From the NCBI RefSeq assembly GCF_022414535.1, contig NZ_JADWYM010000008.1, positions 122,038 through 186,037 on the forward strand: DNA of 64,000 nt, in the 5' to 3' direction. Both the position numbers and the translations under genes were made by a program. Below, piece by piece: positions 1 to 7,935 of this stretch. Numbering within the stretch: the first letter of the stretch is position 1; every line of letters starts with the position of its first letter. Below the pieces are notes generated by a model that saw nothing but the letters and a program-made list of their open reading frames with translations, was not told the DNA's origin and searched no databases. Source of the DNA: Streptomyces sp. MUM 2J (GTDB lineage Bacteria > Actinomycetota > Actinomycetes > Streptomycetales > Streptomycetaceae).

Positions 1-312
1 TTCGTCATGAAGGCGTTCCGCCACGACGCAGCGGCCGCCCAGGCATACTTCTCCGAACACTGGCCGCGCCGTGGACGCACCGAGCCGCTGACGGCGCCGA
101 TCACCGTGGTCATCGGCACGGACGACCCGGAGACCCCGCGCCACGAGCGCAGGCACCGGGCGTGGGAGCGCTTCGGTTCCTCCCTCGAACTGGCGACCGT
201 GCCCGGCGGAGGACACTACTTCCTGCAGCAGCATCCGGAGGTCCTCGCAGCGATCATCGCTGCGGCGTCCGGGGAGGGGGATCGCGGGCGGCGGACCCCT
301 CGCGATCAGTGA
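1..312 (+). CDS. Type II thioesterase, C-terminal part (cut by window edge)
   Basis: The reading frame is open from base 1 and ends at a TGA at 310-312; only about 103 C-terminal residues are visible. They match the end of a GrsT/RifR-type alpha/beta-hydrolase: a strand followed by GTDDP, which carries the acid of the triad, then a tryptophan-containing helix, then GGGHYFLQQHP, which carries the catalytic histidine. Type II thioesterases clear wrongly charged or stalled acyl groups from carrier proteins, so this gene belongs with the NRPS downstream. The serine nucleophile (GHSMG region) lies left of the window. The last residues are low-complexity and Arg/Gly-rich. A stand-alone hydrolase with another role is possible but less likely here. 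Confidence 0.8.
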   Translation, partial: FVMKAFRHDAAAAQAYFSEHWPRRGRTEPLTAPITVVIGTDDPETPRHERRHRAWERFGSSLELATVPGGGHYFLQQHPEVLAAIIAAASGEGDRGRRTPRDQ

Positions 313-480
313 TCCGCACGTCGGTGTCGCGGGGGAGTGCGGGAACCGCGCGAGCGGACACGACGGCGCCGCGGTCGACCGATGTCGCACCGCGGCGCTT
401 CGAGCGGAGTGGCTGGTGCGGTGACCGGAGGGGCTTGCCGGACGGCTCACGGCGTCCGGTGCGCCCTTCCGGTCACACCC

Positions 481-1731
481 CTAGTCCGGCAGGTCGCGCG
501 GCTTGTCGCGCAGGGTCACCGAGGTCGGCAGGACGGCGAAGCCGCGCTGGTGCGGCGAGTGCACCCGGCGGGCGTACGTCATGTCGACGGCGTAGTCGGA
601 GATCCGGGCCCCGATCTCCTCCAGGGCGATCTTGATCTCCAGCTTGGCGAGGGCGGCGCCCAGGCAGTAGTGCGGACCGTGCCCGAAGCTGATCAGCTGG
701 CTGGTGTCACGGTCCAGGTCGAAGCGGTCCGGGTCGGGGAAGACGCGGCGGTCGCGGTTGCCGGAAGCGGGCAGGATGGCGACCCGGGCGCCGGCCGGCA
801 GCAGGACGTCGTGCAGCACGGTGTCCTCGGTGACGGTCCGGGCGACCATCTGGCTGGCCGAGTCGTAGCGCAGGGTCTCCATCGTCCAGTCGTCGGGACG
901 GTGGTCGAGGCCGGCCCGTTTCACCTCGGGGTGCAGCCAGCCGTGGTACCAGGCGTTGCCGATGACCTTGCCCGTCGACTCGTTCCCGGCGGTGATCAGC
1001 AGGAAGAGGAAGGCGACGATCTCCGAGTCGCTCAGCGCCCGGCCCTTCACCCGCACGTCCAGAAGGTGCGAGGTGAGGTCGTCGCCGGGGCTGCGCCGCA
1101 GTTCGGTGACGTGCGCGACGAAGTACGAGGCGAGACGCAGGGCGGCCTGGACGGAGCCGGCGGGGCGGTCCTCCTCGCCGTCGCCCCGCATGTTCAGCAT
1201 GTCGGTGTCGGCGCGGATGAGGTCCCAGTCGGCGGCGGGGATGCCGACCATGTCGCACACGATGTCGTTCGGCAGGGCCGCCGCGTAGTCACCGGCGAAG
1301 TCGAACTCGCCCTCCTCCAGGAGCGGCAGCAGCCGCTCACGGGCCATCTTGCGGATGCGGGCCTCTTGACCGGTGACGTGCCGGGCGGTGAAGCCGCTGG
1401 ACACCAGGGTGCGCAACTGTCCGTGCTCCGGAGGGTCCATGGCGAGGAAGAAGCTGGTCTTGTACGCCTCGGGTCCCCACAGCTCGGTCTCCAGAGAGAT
1501 GCCGTTGCGGTTGGAGAACAGCCTGGGGCTGCGCAACGCGGAGAGCACGTCCCCGTGCCGGGAAAGGGCCCAGAAGTCGCGTTCCTCGTTGCGGTAGACC
1601 GGCTCGTTCTCCCGCATCCAGGCATAGACCGGGTAGGGGTCCTCGTGCAGTTCCCAGGAGAACGGGTCGTAGACGGGCCGGTCCGCCGCGTCGGTGCCGT
1701 TGTCCTGCCGGGCCTGGCTGTCGGTGTGCAT
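481..1731 (-). CDS. Cytochrome P450 monooxygenase (CYP105/107-like)
   Basis: A 416-residue soluble bacterial P450. Seen in the sequence: an I-helix motif LITAGNEST (the oxygen-activation segment, Asn in place of the usual His), the ETLRYD ExxR motif of the K helix, and the heme loop FGHGPHYCLGAALAKLE with the axial thiolate at Cys356. Length is normal for class I P450s; no ferredoxin gene is adjacent. It is transcribed away from pcd/lat with a 191-bp divergent promoter region. GGAG sits 8 nt before the ATG. In this setting it most likely hydroxylates or oxidises the peptide, the acyl chain or a carrier-bound amino acid. The substrate cannot be read from sequence. Confidence 0.93.
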   Translation of the reverse strand: MHTDSQARQDNGTDAADRPVYDPFSWELHEDPYPVYAWMRENEPVYRNEERDFWALSRHGDVLSALRSPRLFSNRNGISLETELWGPEAYKTSFFLAMDPPEHGQLRTLVSSGFTARHVTGQEARIRKMARERLLPLLEEGEFDFAGDYAAALPNDIVCDMVGIPAADWDLIRADTDMLNMRGDGEEDRPAGSVQAALRLASYFVAHVTELRRSPGDDLTSHLLDVRVKGRALSDSEIVAFLFLLITAGNESTGKVIGNAWYHGWLHPEVKRAGLDHRPDDWTMETLRYDSASQMVARTVTEDTVLHDVLLPAGARVAILPASGNRDRRVFPDPDRFDLDRDTSQLISFGHGPHYCLGAALAKLEIKIALEEIGARISDYAVDMTYARRVHSPHQRGFAVLPTSVTLRDKPRDLPD

Positions 1732-1922
1732 CTATACAACTCCAGTGCCGGTACGAACAGGGTCCCCTGTGCCCCTGTCCCAGGAACGTACGACGCGTGC
1801 GGCGAACTGTCGTGTCACGCGAACCGGGGGCTACCTGACCGGTCCGTCACGACCTGTGCTGGGTGCTGCCGATCGTCAGGAAACCTCGCCGGCTGCGGCC
1901 TGCCTCACCTTCAGGAGCATGC

Positions 1923-3449
1923 ATGACCTCCCTTGCCCTGCCCGCCACGGACGCCCTGCGCGCGCGTGCCCGCGCGTGCCTGGACCGCATCGGTGTGGTG
2001 GTGCCGGAGGGCGACGAGCTGTACGCCCGTACGCCCGTCACCGGCGAGGACCTGTTCGGCCTGAAGTGCAGTGGCACGGCGGAGACGGAGGAGGCCGTGG
2101 CCGCCGCCCACGAGGCATTCCTCACCTGGCGCTCCACCCCGGCTCCGCGCCGCGGCGAAGTCGTGCGCCGCTTCGGCGATCTGGTGCGCGAGCACCACGA
2201 CGACCTGGCCGAGCTGATCACCCTGGAGGCGGGCAAGATCGGGGCCGAGGCGTACGGCGAGGTCCAGGAGATGATCGACATCGCGGACTACGCGGTCGGT
2301 CTCTCCCGCCAGCTGTACGGACGGGTCATCGCCTCCGAGCGGGCCGACCACCGCATGGTCGAGACCTGGCACCCGCTGGGTGTCGTCGGCGTCATCTCCG
2401 CGTTCAACTTCCCCGCAGCCGTGTGGTCCTGGAACACGGCGGTCGCACTCGTCTGTGGTGACACGGTCGTGTGGAAGCCGTCCGAGCAGACGCCGCTGAT
2501 CTCGCTGGCCTGCGACCGGCTGCTGGCCAGGGCCGCCGAGGAGACGGGTGCCCCGGCCGGCATCCACCACCTGCTGATCGGCGGGCGGGAGACCGGCGAG
2601 ACGCTCGTGGACGACCCGCGGGTGGCTCTGGTCAGCGCCACCGGTTCGACGCGGATGGGGTGCTCGGTCGGTCCCCGGGTGGCCGCCCGCTTCGGACGCT
2701 CGCTCCTGGAACTCGGCGGCAACAACGCGGCCATCGTCACCCCCAGCGCCGACCTCGAACTGACGCTGCCCGCGGTGGTCTTCGCCGTCGCGGGCACCGC
2801 AGGCCAGCGCTGCACCTCGCTGCGGCGGCTCATCGTGCACCGGGACGTCGTGGACGAGCTGCTGCCCCGGCTGACCGCCGCCTTCGAGCGGCTGCCCGTC
2901 GGCGACCCGTTCGACACGGACACGCTGGTCGGCCCGCTGATCTCCCCGGCTCCGCTCGCGACCATGCGGGACGCGATCGCCCGGGTCACGGACGACGGCG
3001 GAAAGCTGCTCGCCGGCGGCGACCGGGTCGAGACGGCCGCGGAGTCCGCCGCGTACGTACGGCCCGCGGTCGTGCGGATCGACGGACACACCCAGGTCGT
3101 ACGGGAGGAGACGTTCGCGCCGCTGCTGTACGTGCTGACCTACGACACCCTCGAAGAGGCCATCGCCCTGCAGAACGACGTCCCGCAGGGCCTGTCCGCG
3201 AGCATCTTCACCCAGGACCACCGGGAGGCCGAGATCTTCATGTCCGCCGTCGGTGCGGACACCGGGATGGTGAACGTCAACCTGGGCACGTCGGGAGCGG
3301 AGATAGGCGGCGCCTTCGGCGGCGAGAAGGAGACCGGAGGGGGCCGGGCGTGCGGCTCGGACGCGTGGCACGCGTACATGCGCCGGACGACCAACGTCGT
3401 CAACTACTCGGGCGAGGTGGCCCTCGCCCAGAACATCAGCTTCTCCTGA
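1923..3449 (+). CDS. pcd: L-piperidine-6-carboxylate / aminoadipate-semialdehyde dehydrogenase (ALDH7 type)
   Basis: A 508-residue aldehyde dehydrogenase. The ATG at 1923 is chosen because AGGAGC lies just before it; an upstream in-frame ATG at 1863 has no such site. Catalytic residues are visible: Glu263 in LLELGGNNAA and Cys297 in GQRCTSLRR. The C-terminal GTSGAEIGGAFGGEKETGGGR block is diagnostic of the ALDH7 (antiquitin/AASADH) group, which includes Pcd of cephamycin producers. Pcd oxidises piperidine-6-carboxylate (the cyclised product of lysine 6-aminotransferase) to L-2-aminoadipate. The next gene, 35 nt downstream, is that aminotransferase, so the pair forms a lysine-to-aminoadipate cassette that probably supplies the NRPS. 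Confidence 0.92.
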   Translation: MTSLALPATDALRARARACLDRIGVVVPEGDELYARTPVTGEDLFGLKCSGTAETEEAVAAAHEAFLTWRSTPAPRRGEVVRRFGDLVREHHDDLAELITLEAGKIGAEAYGEVQEMIDIADYAVGLSRQLYGRVIASERADHRMVETWHPLGVVGVISAFNFPAAVWSWNTAVALVCGDTVVWKPSEQTPLISLACDRLLARAAEETGAPAGIHHLLIGGRETGETLVDDPRVALVSATGSTRMGCSVGPRVAARFGRSLLELGGNNAAIVTPSADLELTLPAVVFAVAGTAGQRCTSLRRLIVHRDVVDELLPRLTAAFERLPVGDPFDTDTLVGPLISPAPLATMRDAIARVTDDGGKLLAGGDRVETAAESAAYVRPAVVRIDGHTQVVREETFAPLLYVLTYDTLEEAIALQNDVPQGLSASIFTQDHREAEIFMSAVGADTGMVNVNLGTSGAEIGGAFGGEKETGGGRACGSDAWHAYMRRTTNVVNYSGEVALAQNISFS

Positions 3450-3484
3450 CCGGCGACGCCCTGTCCCCAACGCAAGGAATCCCC

Positions 3485-4831
3485 ATGTCTCTTCCCCCCT
3501 CGGGCTCCATCGCCCCGGCCCAGGTTCACTCGGCCCTGTCCGCCCACCTGCTGGTCGACGGGTACCCTTTCGTGCTCGATCTGGAGCGCAGTCACGGCAG
3601 TTGGCTGGTCGACGAGCTCACCGGGCGTTCGTATCTCGATCTTTTCACCTTCTACGCGTCCAGCCCACTGGGCTTCAACGCGCCGGATGTGGCGGGGGAC
3701 CCGGAGTTCGGAAAGCTCCTGGCCAAGGTCGGCGCCAACAAACCGTCGAACGCGGACGTGTACACCACGGAACTCGCCGAGTTCGTCTCCACGTTCGCCC
3801 GGGTGCTGGGTGACCCCGAACTGCCGCACCTGTTCTTCGTCGAAGGCGGGGCGCTTGCCGTGGAGAATGCGCTGAAGTGCGCTTTCGACTGGAAGAGCCG
3901 GCGGAACGAGGCGGCCGGCCGGCCCGCGTCGCTCGGCACGCAGGTGCTGCACCTGAAGGGCGCCTTCCACGGCCGCAGCGGATACACCCTGTCCCTGACC
4001 AACACCGAACCGGTCAAGACCGAGCGCTTCCCGGTCTTCGACTGGCCACGCATCGACACGCCCGCCATCCGGTTCCCGCTGACCGACCACCTCGCTCAGG
4101 TCGAGGAGGCCGAGCGTGCCGCGCTCGCCCAGGCCGAGGCGGCGTTCCGCGCGCACCCGCACGACATCGCGTGCTTCATCGCCGAGCCCGTCCTGAGCGA
4201 GGGCGGTGACAAGCACCTGCGGCCGGAGTTCTTCCAGGCGATGCAGCGGCTGTGCCACGAGCACGACGCGCTGTTCGTGCTCGACGAGGTGCAGACCGGT
4301 GTGGGCCTGACCGGGACGCCTTGGGCGTACCAGCAGTTGGGGATCGAACCGGACGTGGTGGCCTTCGGCAAGAAGGCCCAGGTCGGCGGCATCATGGCCG
4401 GCCGGCGGGTGGACCTGGTCCGGGACAACATCTTCCGGATCGGCGCCCGCGTGGGTTCGACCTGGGCCGGTGGCCTGGTCGACATGGTCCGTTCGCGGCG
4501 TCTGCTCGAAGTCATCGAGCGCGACCGGCTGATCGAGCGGGCCGTGACACTGGGGGACCAGCTGGTCGCGGGCTTCCGTTCGCTGGCCGAACGGTTCCCC
4601 GGCCTGGTCTCCAACGCGCGGGGGCGCGGTCTGATGTGCGCCTTCGACCTGCCGTCGACGGAGTTCCGCGACACGTTCGTCGAGGTGCTGCGGGAGGAGG
4701 GGGTCCTCGTGCTCCCCGGCGGCGCTTTCACGGTGCGGCTGCGGCCCGCGCTGTCGGTGAGCCCGGAGGAGTTGTCCCTCGCCCTCGACGCGTTCGACCG
4801 TGCGCTCAAGCGCTGCGCCGACGGCGCGTAG
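3485..4831 (+). CDS. lat: L-lysine 6-aminotransferase
   Basis: A 448-residue class III PLP aminotransferase. The ATG at 3485 follows AAGGA by about 6 nt. It resembles the Lat family of actinomycetes: an N-terminal FTFYASSPLGFN block, VEGGALAVENALK, the ENALK-WK helix, LDEVQTGVG for the cofactor Asp, and FGKKAQVGGIMAG in which Lys296 should bind PLP. It moves the epsilon-amino group of lysine to 2-oxoglutarate, giving aminoadipate semialdehyde, which cyclises and is oxidised by the upstream Pcd. No piperideine reductase is adjacent, so aminoadipate is a better prediction than pipecolate. A strong hairpin begins 12 nt after the stop codon. Confidence 0.92.
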   Translation: MSLPPSGSIAPAQVHSALSAHLLVDGYPFVLDLERSHGSWLVDELTGRSYLDLFTFYASSPLGFNAPDVAGDPEFGKLLAKVGANKPSNADVYTTELAEFVSTFARVLGDPELPHLFFVEGGALAVENALKCAFDWKSRRNEAAGRPASLGTQVLHLKGAFHGRSGYTLSLTNTEPVKTERFPVFDWPRIDTPAIRFPLTDHLAQVEEAERAALAQAEAAFRAHPHDIACFIAEPVLSEGGDKHLRPEFFQAMQRLCHEHDALFVLDEVQTGVGLTGTPWAYQQLGIEPDVVAFGKKAQVGGIMAGRRVDLVRDNIFRIGARVGSTWAGGLVDMVRSRRLLEVIERDRLIERAVTLGDQLVAGFRSLAERFPGLVSNARGRGLMCAFDLPSTEFRDTFVEVLREEGVLVLPGGAFTVRLRPALSVSPEELSLALDAFDRALKRCADGA

Positions 4832-4842
4832 GAACGCGGTCG

Positions 4843-4872
4843 CGCTGCCTCTCCGTGGCCGGGGAGGCAGCG
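4843..4872 (+). terminator. Hairpin terminator after lat
   Basis: A 12-bp stem (4843-4854 with 4861-4872, one G-U pair) closes a 6-nt loop (GTGGCC) just after the lat stop. There is no U-run, as is usual in streptomycetes. It should end the pcd-lat transcript. Confidence 0.6.
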
Positions 4873-5159
4873 GCGTCCCGGGCCATGCGAATCGGAGTTG
4901 CGCGGTCAAAGGAAAGGATCCGGCCGATATGTGGCTTGTTCCCGCGTCACCCGAAACAGCTACGGGCCTCCTCATTCCCGACTGATAGCATTCGTGTTCG
5001 AATCAACAAGTGCGATCCGGAGCGCAATTCGCCCGGTGACAGGCGCTTGAGGCTTGCCCGGATCGGAAAAGGCGGCTGTGGCAACACAATTGCCGGTAGC
5101 CGTTGCTTTGCATCTGAACAAAACATGCAGTGCGACCACGGCTTCAAGACGGGGATGTC
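4873..5159 (+). other. Gene-free leader of the luxR-type gene
   Basis: This stretch of almost 290 nt between the lat terminator and the regulator start holds no convincing coding frame. Its base composition is clearly less GC-rich than its neighbours (for example around 5000-5010 and 5090-5125), which suits a promoter region. I could not fix a -10/-35 pair with confidence. Confidence 0.4.
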
Positions 5160-5876
5160 ATGATCAGAATCGAAATCGTTACGACGTCTCCTATCTACCT
5201 GGCCGGGCTCATCCAGGTTCTGGAAGGTTCGGGAATCGATGTGACGGCTCGCTCGTCCCAGCCGAATTCGTCCGGGCACGTCGACGTTCTCCTCCTCGAC
5301 GCCGAAGCACTGCCCGCCGGCTCCGTGCACCACATCACCGAACTCGCCACCCACACCCCGGTCCTCGTCGTCAACCACGACCCCGCACCCGACTACGACG
5401 CCTACCTCCTGGCAGGCGCCTCCGGCGTCGTCCACAAGCGCGGCTCGGCCGAATGCATCGTGCGGGCGGTCAGGGCGATCACCACCGGCTCCAAGCCCAC
5501 TCCCTGCCGACGTGACGACGCCCAGTCCCCGTGCGGGTGTACCGGCTCCCCGGCCCCGCAGTGGACGGGGGCCTTCGACGGCAACCTCTCCGACCGCGAG
5601 ACGCAGGTCCTGCGGCAGATATCCCGCGGTCTCACCCACGGCCAGATCGCGACCCGTCTCGGCATCAGCCCGCACACGGTCGACACGTACGTCAAACGCA
5701 TCCGTGCCAAGCTGGGCGTCGGCAACAAGGCGGAACTCACCCGGGTCGCCTTGCTCGGGCAGCAGTCGGCCGCACACATGCCCGTACAGGCCGCCGGCAC
5801 CACGCGCGGCAACGAGCGCCTGCTGGAACTCGGCCGTTCCCGCGGGCACCTGGCCCAGCAAGGAGCAGCGCGATGA
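5160..5876 (+). CDS. LuxR/NarL-type regulator with atypical receiver domain
   Basis: A 238-residue protein with an N-terminal receiver-like domain (about 1-115) and a C-terminal LuxR helix-turn-helix (about 148-205: LSDRETQVLRQISRGLTHGQ, then SPHTVDTYVKRIRAKLGV). The usual acidic pair after the first strand is missing: the position reads IVTTSP instead of ADDHP, although an Asp is kept in LLLDAE and a Lys in VVHK. Such receivers normally act without phosphorylation, so this is probably a ligand-responsive or constitutive pathway activator of the NRPS cluster. ATG 5160 is preferred to the in-frame ATG 5130 because GGGGA lies a few nt upstream. Its stop overlaps the next gene's start (ATGA), so the two are translationally coupled. 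Confidence 0.85.
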   Translation: MIRIEIVTTSPIYLAGLIQVLEGSGIDVTARSSQPNSSGHVDVLLLDAEALPAGSVHHITELATHTPVLVVNHDPAPDYDAYLLAGASGVVHKRGSAECIVRAVRAITTGSKPTPCRRDDAQSPCGCTGSPAPQWTGAFDGNLSDRETQVLRQISRGLTHGQIATRLGISPHTVDTYVKRIRAKLGVGNKAELTRVALLGQQSAAHMPVQAAGTTRGNERLLELGRSRGHLAQQGAAR

Positions 5877-7114
5877 CCCCGCCGAAGGCGACTCTCACGC
5901 TCAGCAAGACCGAAGCCCGCCGGCTCGCCCTGACCCGGCAGCACCTGACCGGCTCCCGCCCGGACCCGACGCCGGACGGCCTGCGCACGGTACTGCGCTC
6001 GCTGCGCTACCTCCAGCTCGACCCGGTGAACGTCGTGGCACCCAGTCACGAACTGGTCGTCTGGAGCCGTCTGGGCGCCGAGGCCGCGCCACACCTGTCC
6101 ACGGCGTGGTGGCAGGACCGCTGGCTCTTCGAGTACTGGGCGCACGCGGCGGCCATCGTCCTCACCGAGGACTACCCGCTGCACCGCGCGACGATGGAGG
6201 CCTACCCGCCGCCCAACCGGTCCTTCACACAGGTCTGGATGGACGCCAACGAGGTCCTGCTGAAGCACATCATGTCCCGGCTCGCCGCGGGTGCCCCACT
6301 GCCCACCGACGCCTTCGACGACTGTGCGGCCATGGACTGGCCGTCCTCCGGCTGGACCGCGGGCAGGAACGTCGAGCGGATGCTGACCTTCCTCTGGCTC
6401 CAGGGCAGGGTCATGGTGCAGGCCCGGGAGGCCGGACTGCGTCTGTGGGGCCTGCCGGACGCCTGCCTGCCGGCCGACGCCGACCGGCGTCCGATGTCGG
6501 CCGAGGAGAAGGTCACGACGGCCACCGAGCACACGCTGCGCGCACTCGGGGTCGCCCGGCCGCTGGACATCAAGCAGTACTTCCTGCGCGGCCAGTACGA
6601 CGGCCTGCCCGGCGTGCTGCGCAGCCTCACCGACCGGGGCAGGGTCGTTCCGGTCCGGGTCGAAGGCGGCAAACCCTCCGAGACCTGGTACGTGCACGCG
6701 GACGCGGAGGCCGAGCTGACGGCGATCCGCTCGGGCGAGTGGCACGGACGCACCGTCCTGCTCTCCCCCTTCGACAACCTGGTCAGCGACCGGCGGCTGA
6801 CCCAGCGGCTGTGGGACTTCGACTTCCGCAACGAGATGTACATCCCCAAGGCCAAGCGGGAGTACGGCTACTACCTGCTGCCGATCGTGCACGACGACCG
6901 GCTCGTCGGCCGGATCTCCCCGCGCGTGGAGCGCAAACGGGACAGCCTGGTGGTCGAGGGCATCCACCTGGAGCCCGGCGTCAAGCCCACGGCCGCGCTG
7001 CGCCGTGCGGTCGTCGGACAGCTGGAGGACCTCGCCGCCTTCCGGGGCGTGCGCGGCATCGAGTACGGGGAGAAGCTCCCGGACGGCTGGCGGACCTCAC
7101 TCCTCACGTCCTGA
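5873..7114 (+). CDS. YcaQ/AlkX-type DNA glycosylase (HTH_42 superfamily, crosslink repair)
   Basis: A 413-residue winged-helix protein of the HTH_42 (YcaQ/AlkZ) superfamily. These enzymes remove alkylated bases and unhook interstrand DNA crosslinks; AlkZ protects the azinomycin producer. The catalytic Q-hydrophobic-D/Q motif reads YLQLDPVN (Gln48-Leu49-Asp50). As I recall the family, QxD marks the YcaQ-like branch and QxQ the AlkZ-like branch. The C-terminal half has the expected LLSPFDNLVSDRR block. ATG 5873 overlaps the luxR stop as ATGA and has AGGAGCAG upstream, so it is made together with the pathway regulator. In a biosynthetic cluster this suggests self-protection against a DNA-damaging product or intermediate; housekeeping repair is the alternative. 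Confidence 0.88.
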   Translation: MTPPKATLTLSKTEARRLALTRQHLTGSRPDPTPDGLRTVLRSLRYLQLDPVNVVAPSHELVVWSRLGAEAAPHLSTAWWQDRWLFEYWAHAAAIVLTEDYPLHRATMEAYPPPNRSFTQVWMDANEVLLKHIMSRLAAGAPLPTDAFDDCAAMDWPSSGWTAGRNVERMLTFLWLQGRVMVQAREAGLRLWGLPDACLPADADRRPMSAEEKVTTATEHTLRALGVARPLDIKQYFLRGQYDGLPGVLRSLTDRGRVVPVRVEGGKPSETWYVHADAEAELTAIRSGEWHGRTVLLSPFDNLVSDRRLTQRLWDFDFRNEMYIPKAKREYGYYLLPIVHDDRLVGRISPRVERKRDSLVVEGIHLEPGVKPTAALRRAVVGQLEDLAAFRGVRGIEYGEKLPDGWRTSLLTS

Positions 7115-7141
7115 CCACCGGTCCCACCCCCAGGGGGTGAA

Positions 7142-7312
7142 AGCTGCTACAGGCGCCTGATCGTCCTCGACCCCGCCGAGACCGCCGACGACCTCGTACG
7201 GGACATCACCGAAGTCCTCACCACGATGTGCGCGCGCCTGTATGGGCACCGTGCTGCGAAGAACCGGGCCGCCCGCGCGGTGGCCGTGGCGACCGGCGGG
7301 GACGCCGGGTGA
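7142..7312 (+). pseudogene. Relic of an IS607-type serine-recombinase transposase (tnpA C-terminus)
   Basis: Frame 7142 to the TGA at 7310-7312 encodes a fragment with RRLIVLDPAETADDLVRDI, then TEVLTTMCARLYGHRAAKNR. This is the characteristic tail of IS607-family TnpA. The N-terminal catalytic serine domain is absent; the sequence to the left is the end of the DNA glycosylase gene and a short spacer. Its TGA overlaps the GTG of the following tnpB relic, the arrangement normal for IS607 elements. It is a decayed insertion, not a working gene. Confidence 0.7.
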
Positions 7313-7650
7313 AGAAGTTCCAGCCGCAGCCCGGGGTCGTGGTGCAGGCGTTCCGGTTCGCTCTGGACCCGAACGCATCCCAGGAACGCGCGCTGCGTTC
7401 GCACTGCGGTGCCGCGCGTGCCGCGTACAACTGGGCACGAGCGGAGACGCTGGTTCGTGTCCTTCCAGGCCGAGGTCAAGCGCGACCTCGAACGCGTGGC
7501 GCGCCCGGACGTGGCGGTCGGTATCGACCTCGGGGTGAAGACCCTCGCGGTCATGGCCGACTCGACGGGCGAGATCCGCACCATCGCGAATCCTGGGCAC
7601 CAGGACGCCGCGCGTAGGCAACTGCACCACACCTCCCGCCGCCGGCTCAC
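7309..7650 (+). pseudogene. Relic of a TnpB (IS605/IS607 OrfB) gene, internally deleted and frameshifted
   Basis: From GTG 7309 the frame gives the TnpB N-terminus (QAFRFALDPNASQERALRSH, CGAARAAYNWARAET). Near 7450 the match jumps to another frame with a gap of roughly a hundred codons, continuing as RWFVSFQAEVKRDL and then VGIDLGVKTLAVMADSTG, the RuvC-I segment of TnpB with its Asp. After about 7620 the similarity dies out (Arg-rich sequence) and the zinc-finger and later RuvC motifs are missing. TnpB is an RNA-guided nuclease; this copy is dead. It shows an old insertion between the glycosylase and aminotransferase genes of the cluster. Confidence 0.75.
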
Positions 7651-7798
7651 CTGCAGGACCAGCCGGCGCCACGCCCCCCGCTCCCGCCGCAAGGCGGAGG
7701 CGGGGCGGGCAGGTGGCGCACCCCTGCCGCACCAGCGGCAGACGGAAACGAGAGACCGTACCCGAGCCGAGCCCCTGACGCTCTGGTGACGAGACGGA

Positions 7799-7847
7799 CC
7801 CTCCGGGCTGAAATGCCCGGAAGGCCGAGACATGACTACGATCTCGG
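7799..7847 (+). repeat. Two consecutive hairpins at the right end of the IS relic
   Basis: A 10-bp stem with one mismatch (7799-7808 with 7815-7824, loop TGAAAT) is followed at once by a 6-bp stem (CCGAGA 7825-7830 with TCTCGG 7842-7847). A further short GC-rich hairpin follows near 7858-7870. They lie where the right end of an IS605/IS607-type element, including its omega-RNA region, would be expected. They could also act as a terminator or leader structure for the aminotransferase gene. Confidence 0.45.
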
Positions 7848-7935
7848 CAACGGCACGTCCCCTGAAGAGGGGGATGGCGGCTCCGGACGGGGTCCGGGAA
7901 GCTCTGTGCGACCAGCTCTTCCGGGGAGGACCGGC

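Noticed and set aside
337..1926. Plus-strand open frame opposite the P450 gene
   Set aside because: The minus frame has the heme, ExxR and I-helix motifs; the plus frame is a low-complexity shadow.
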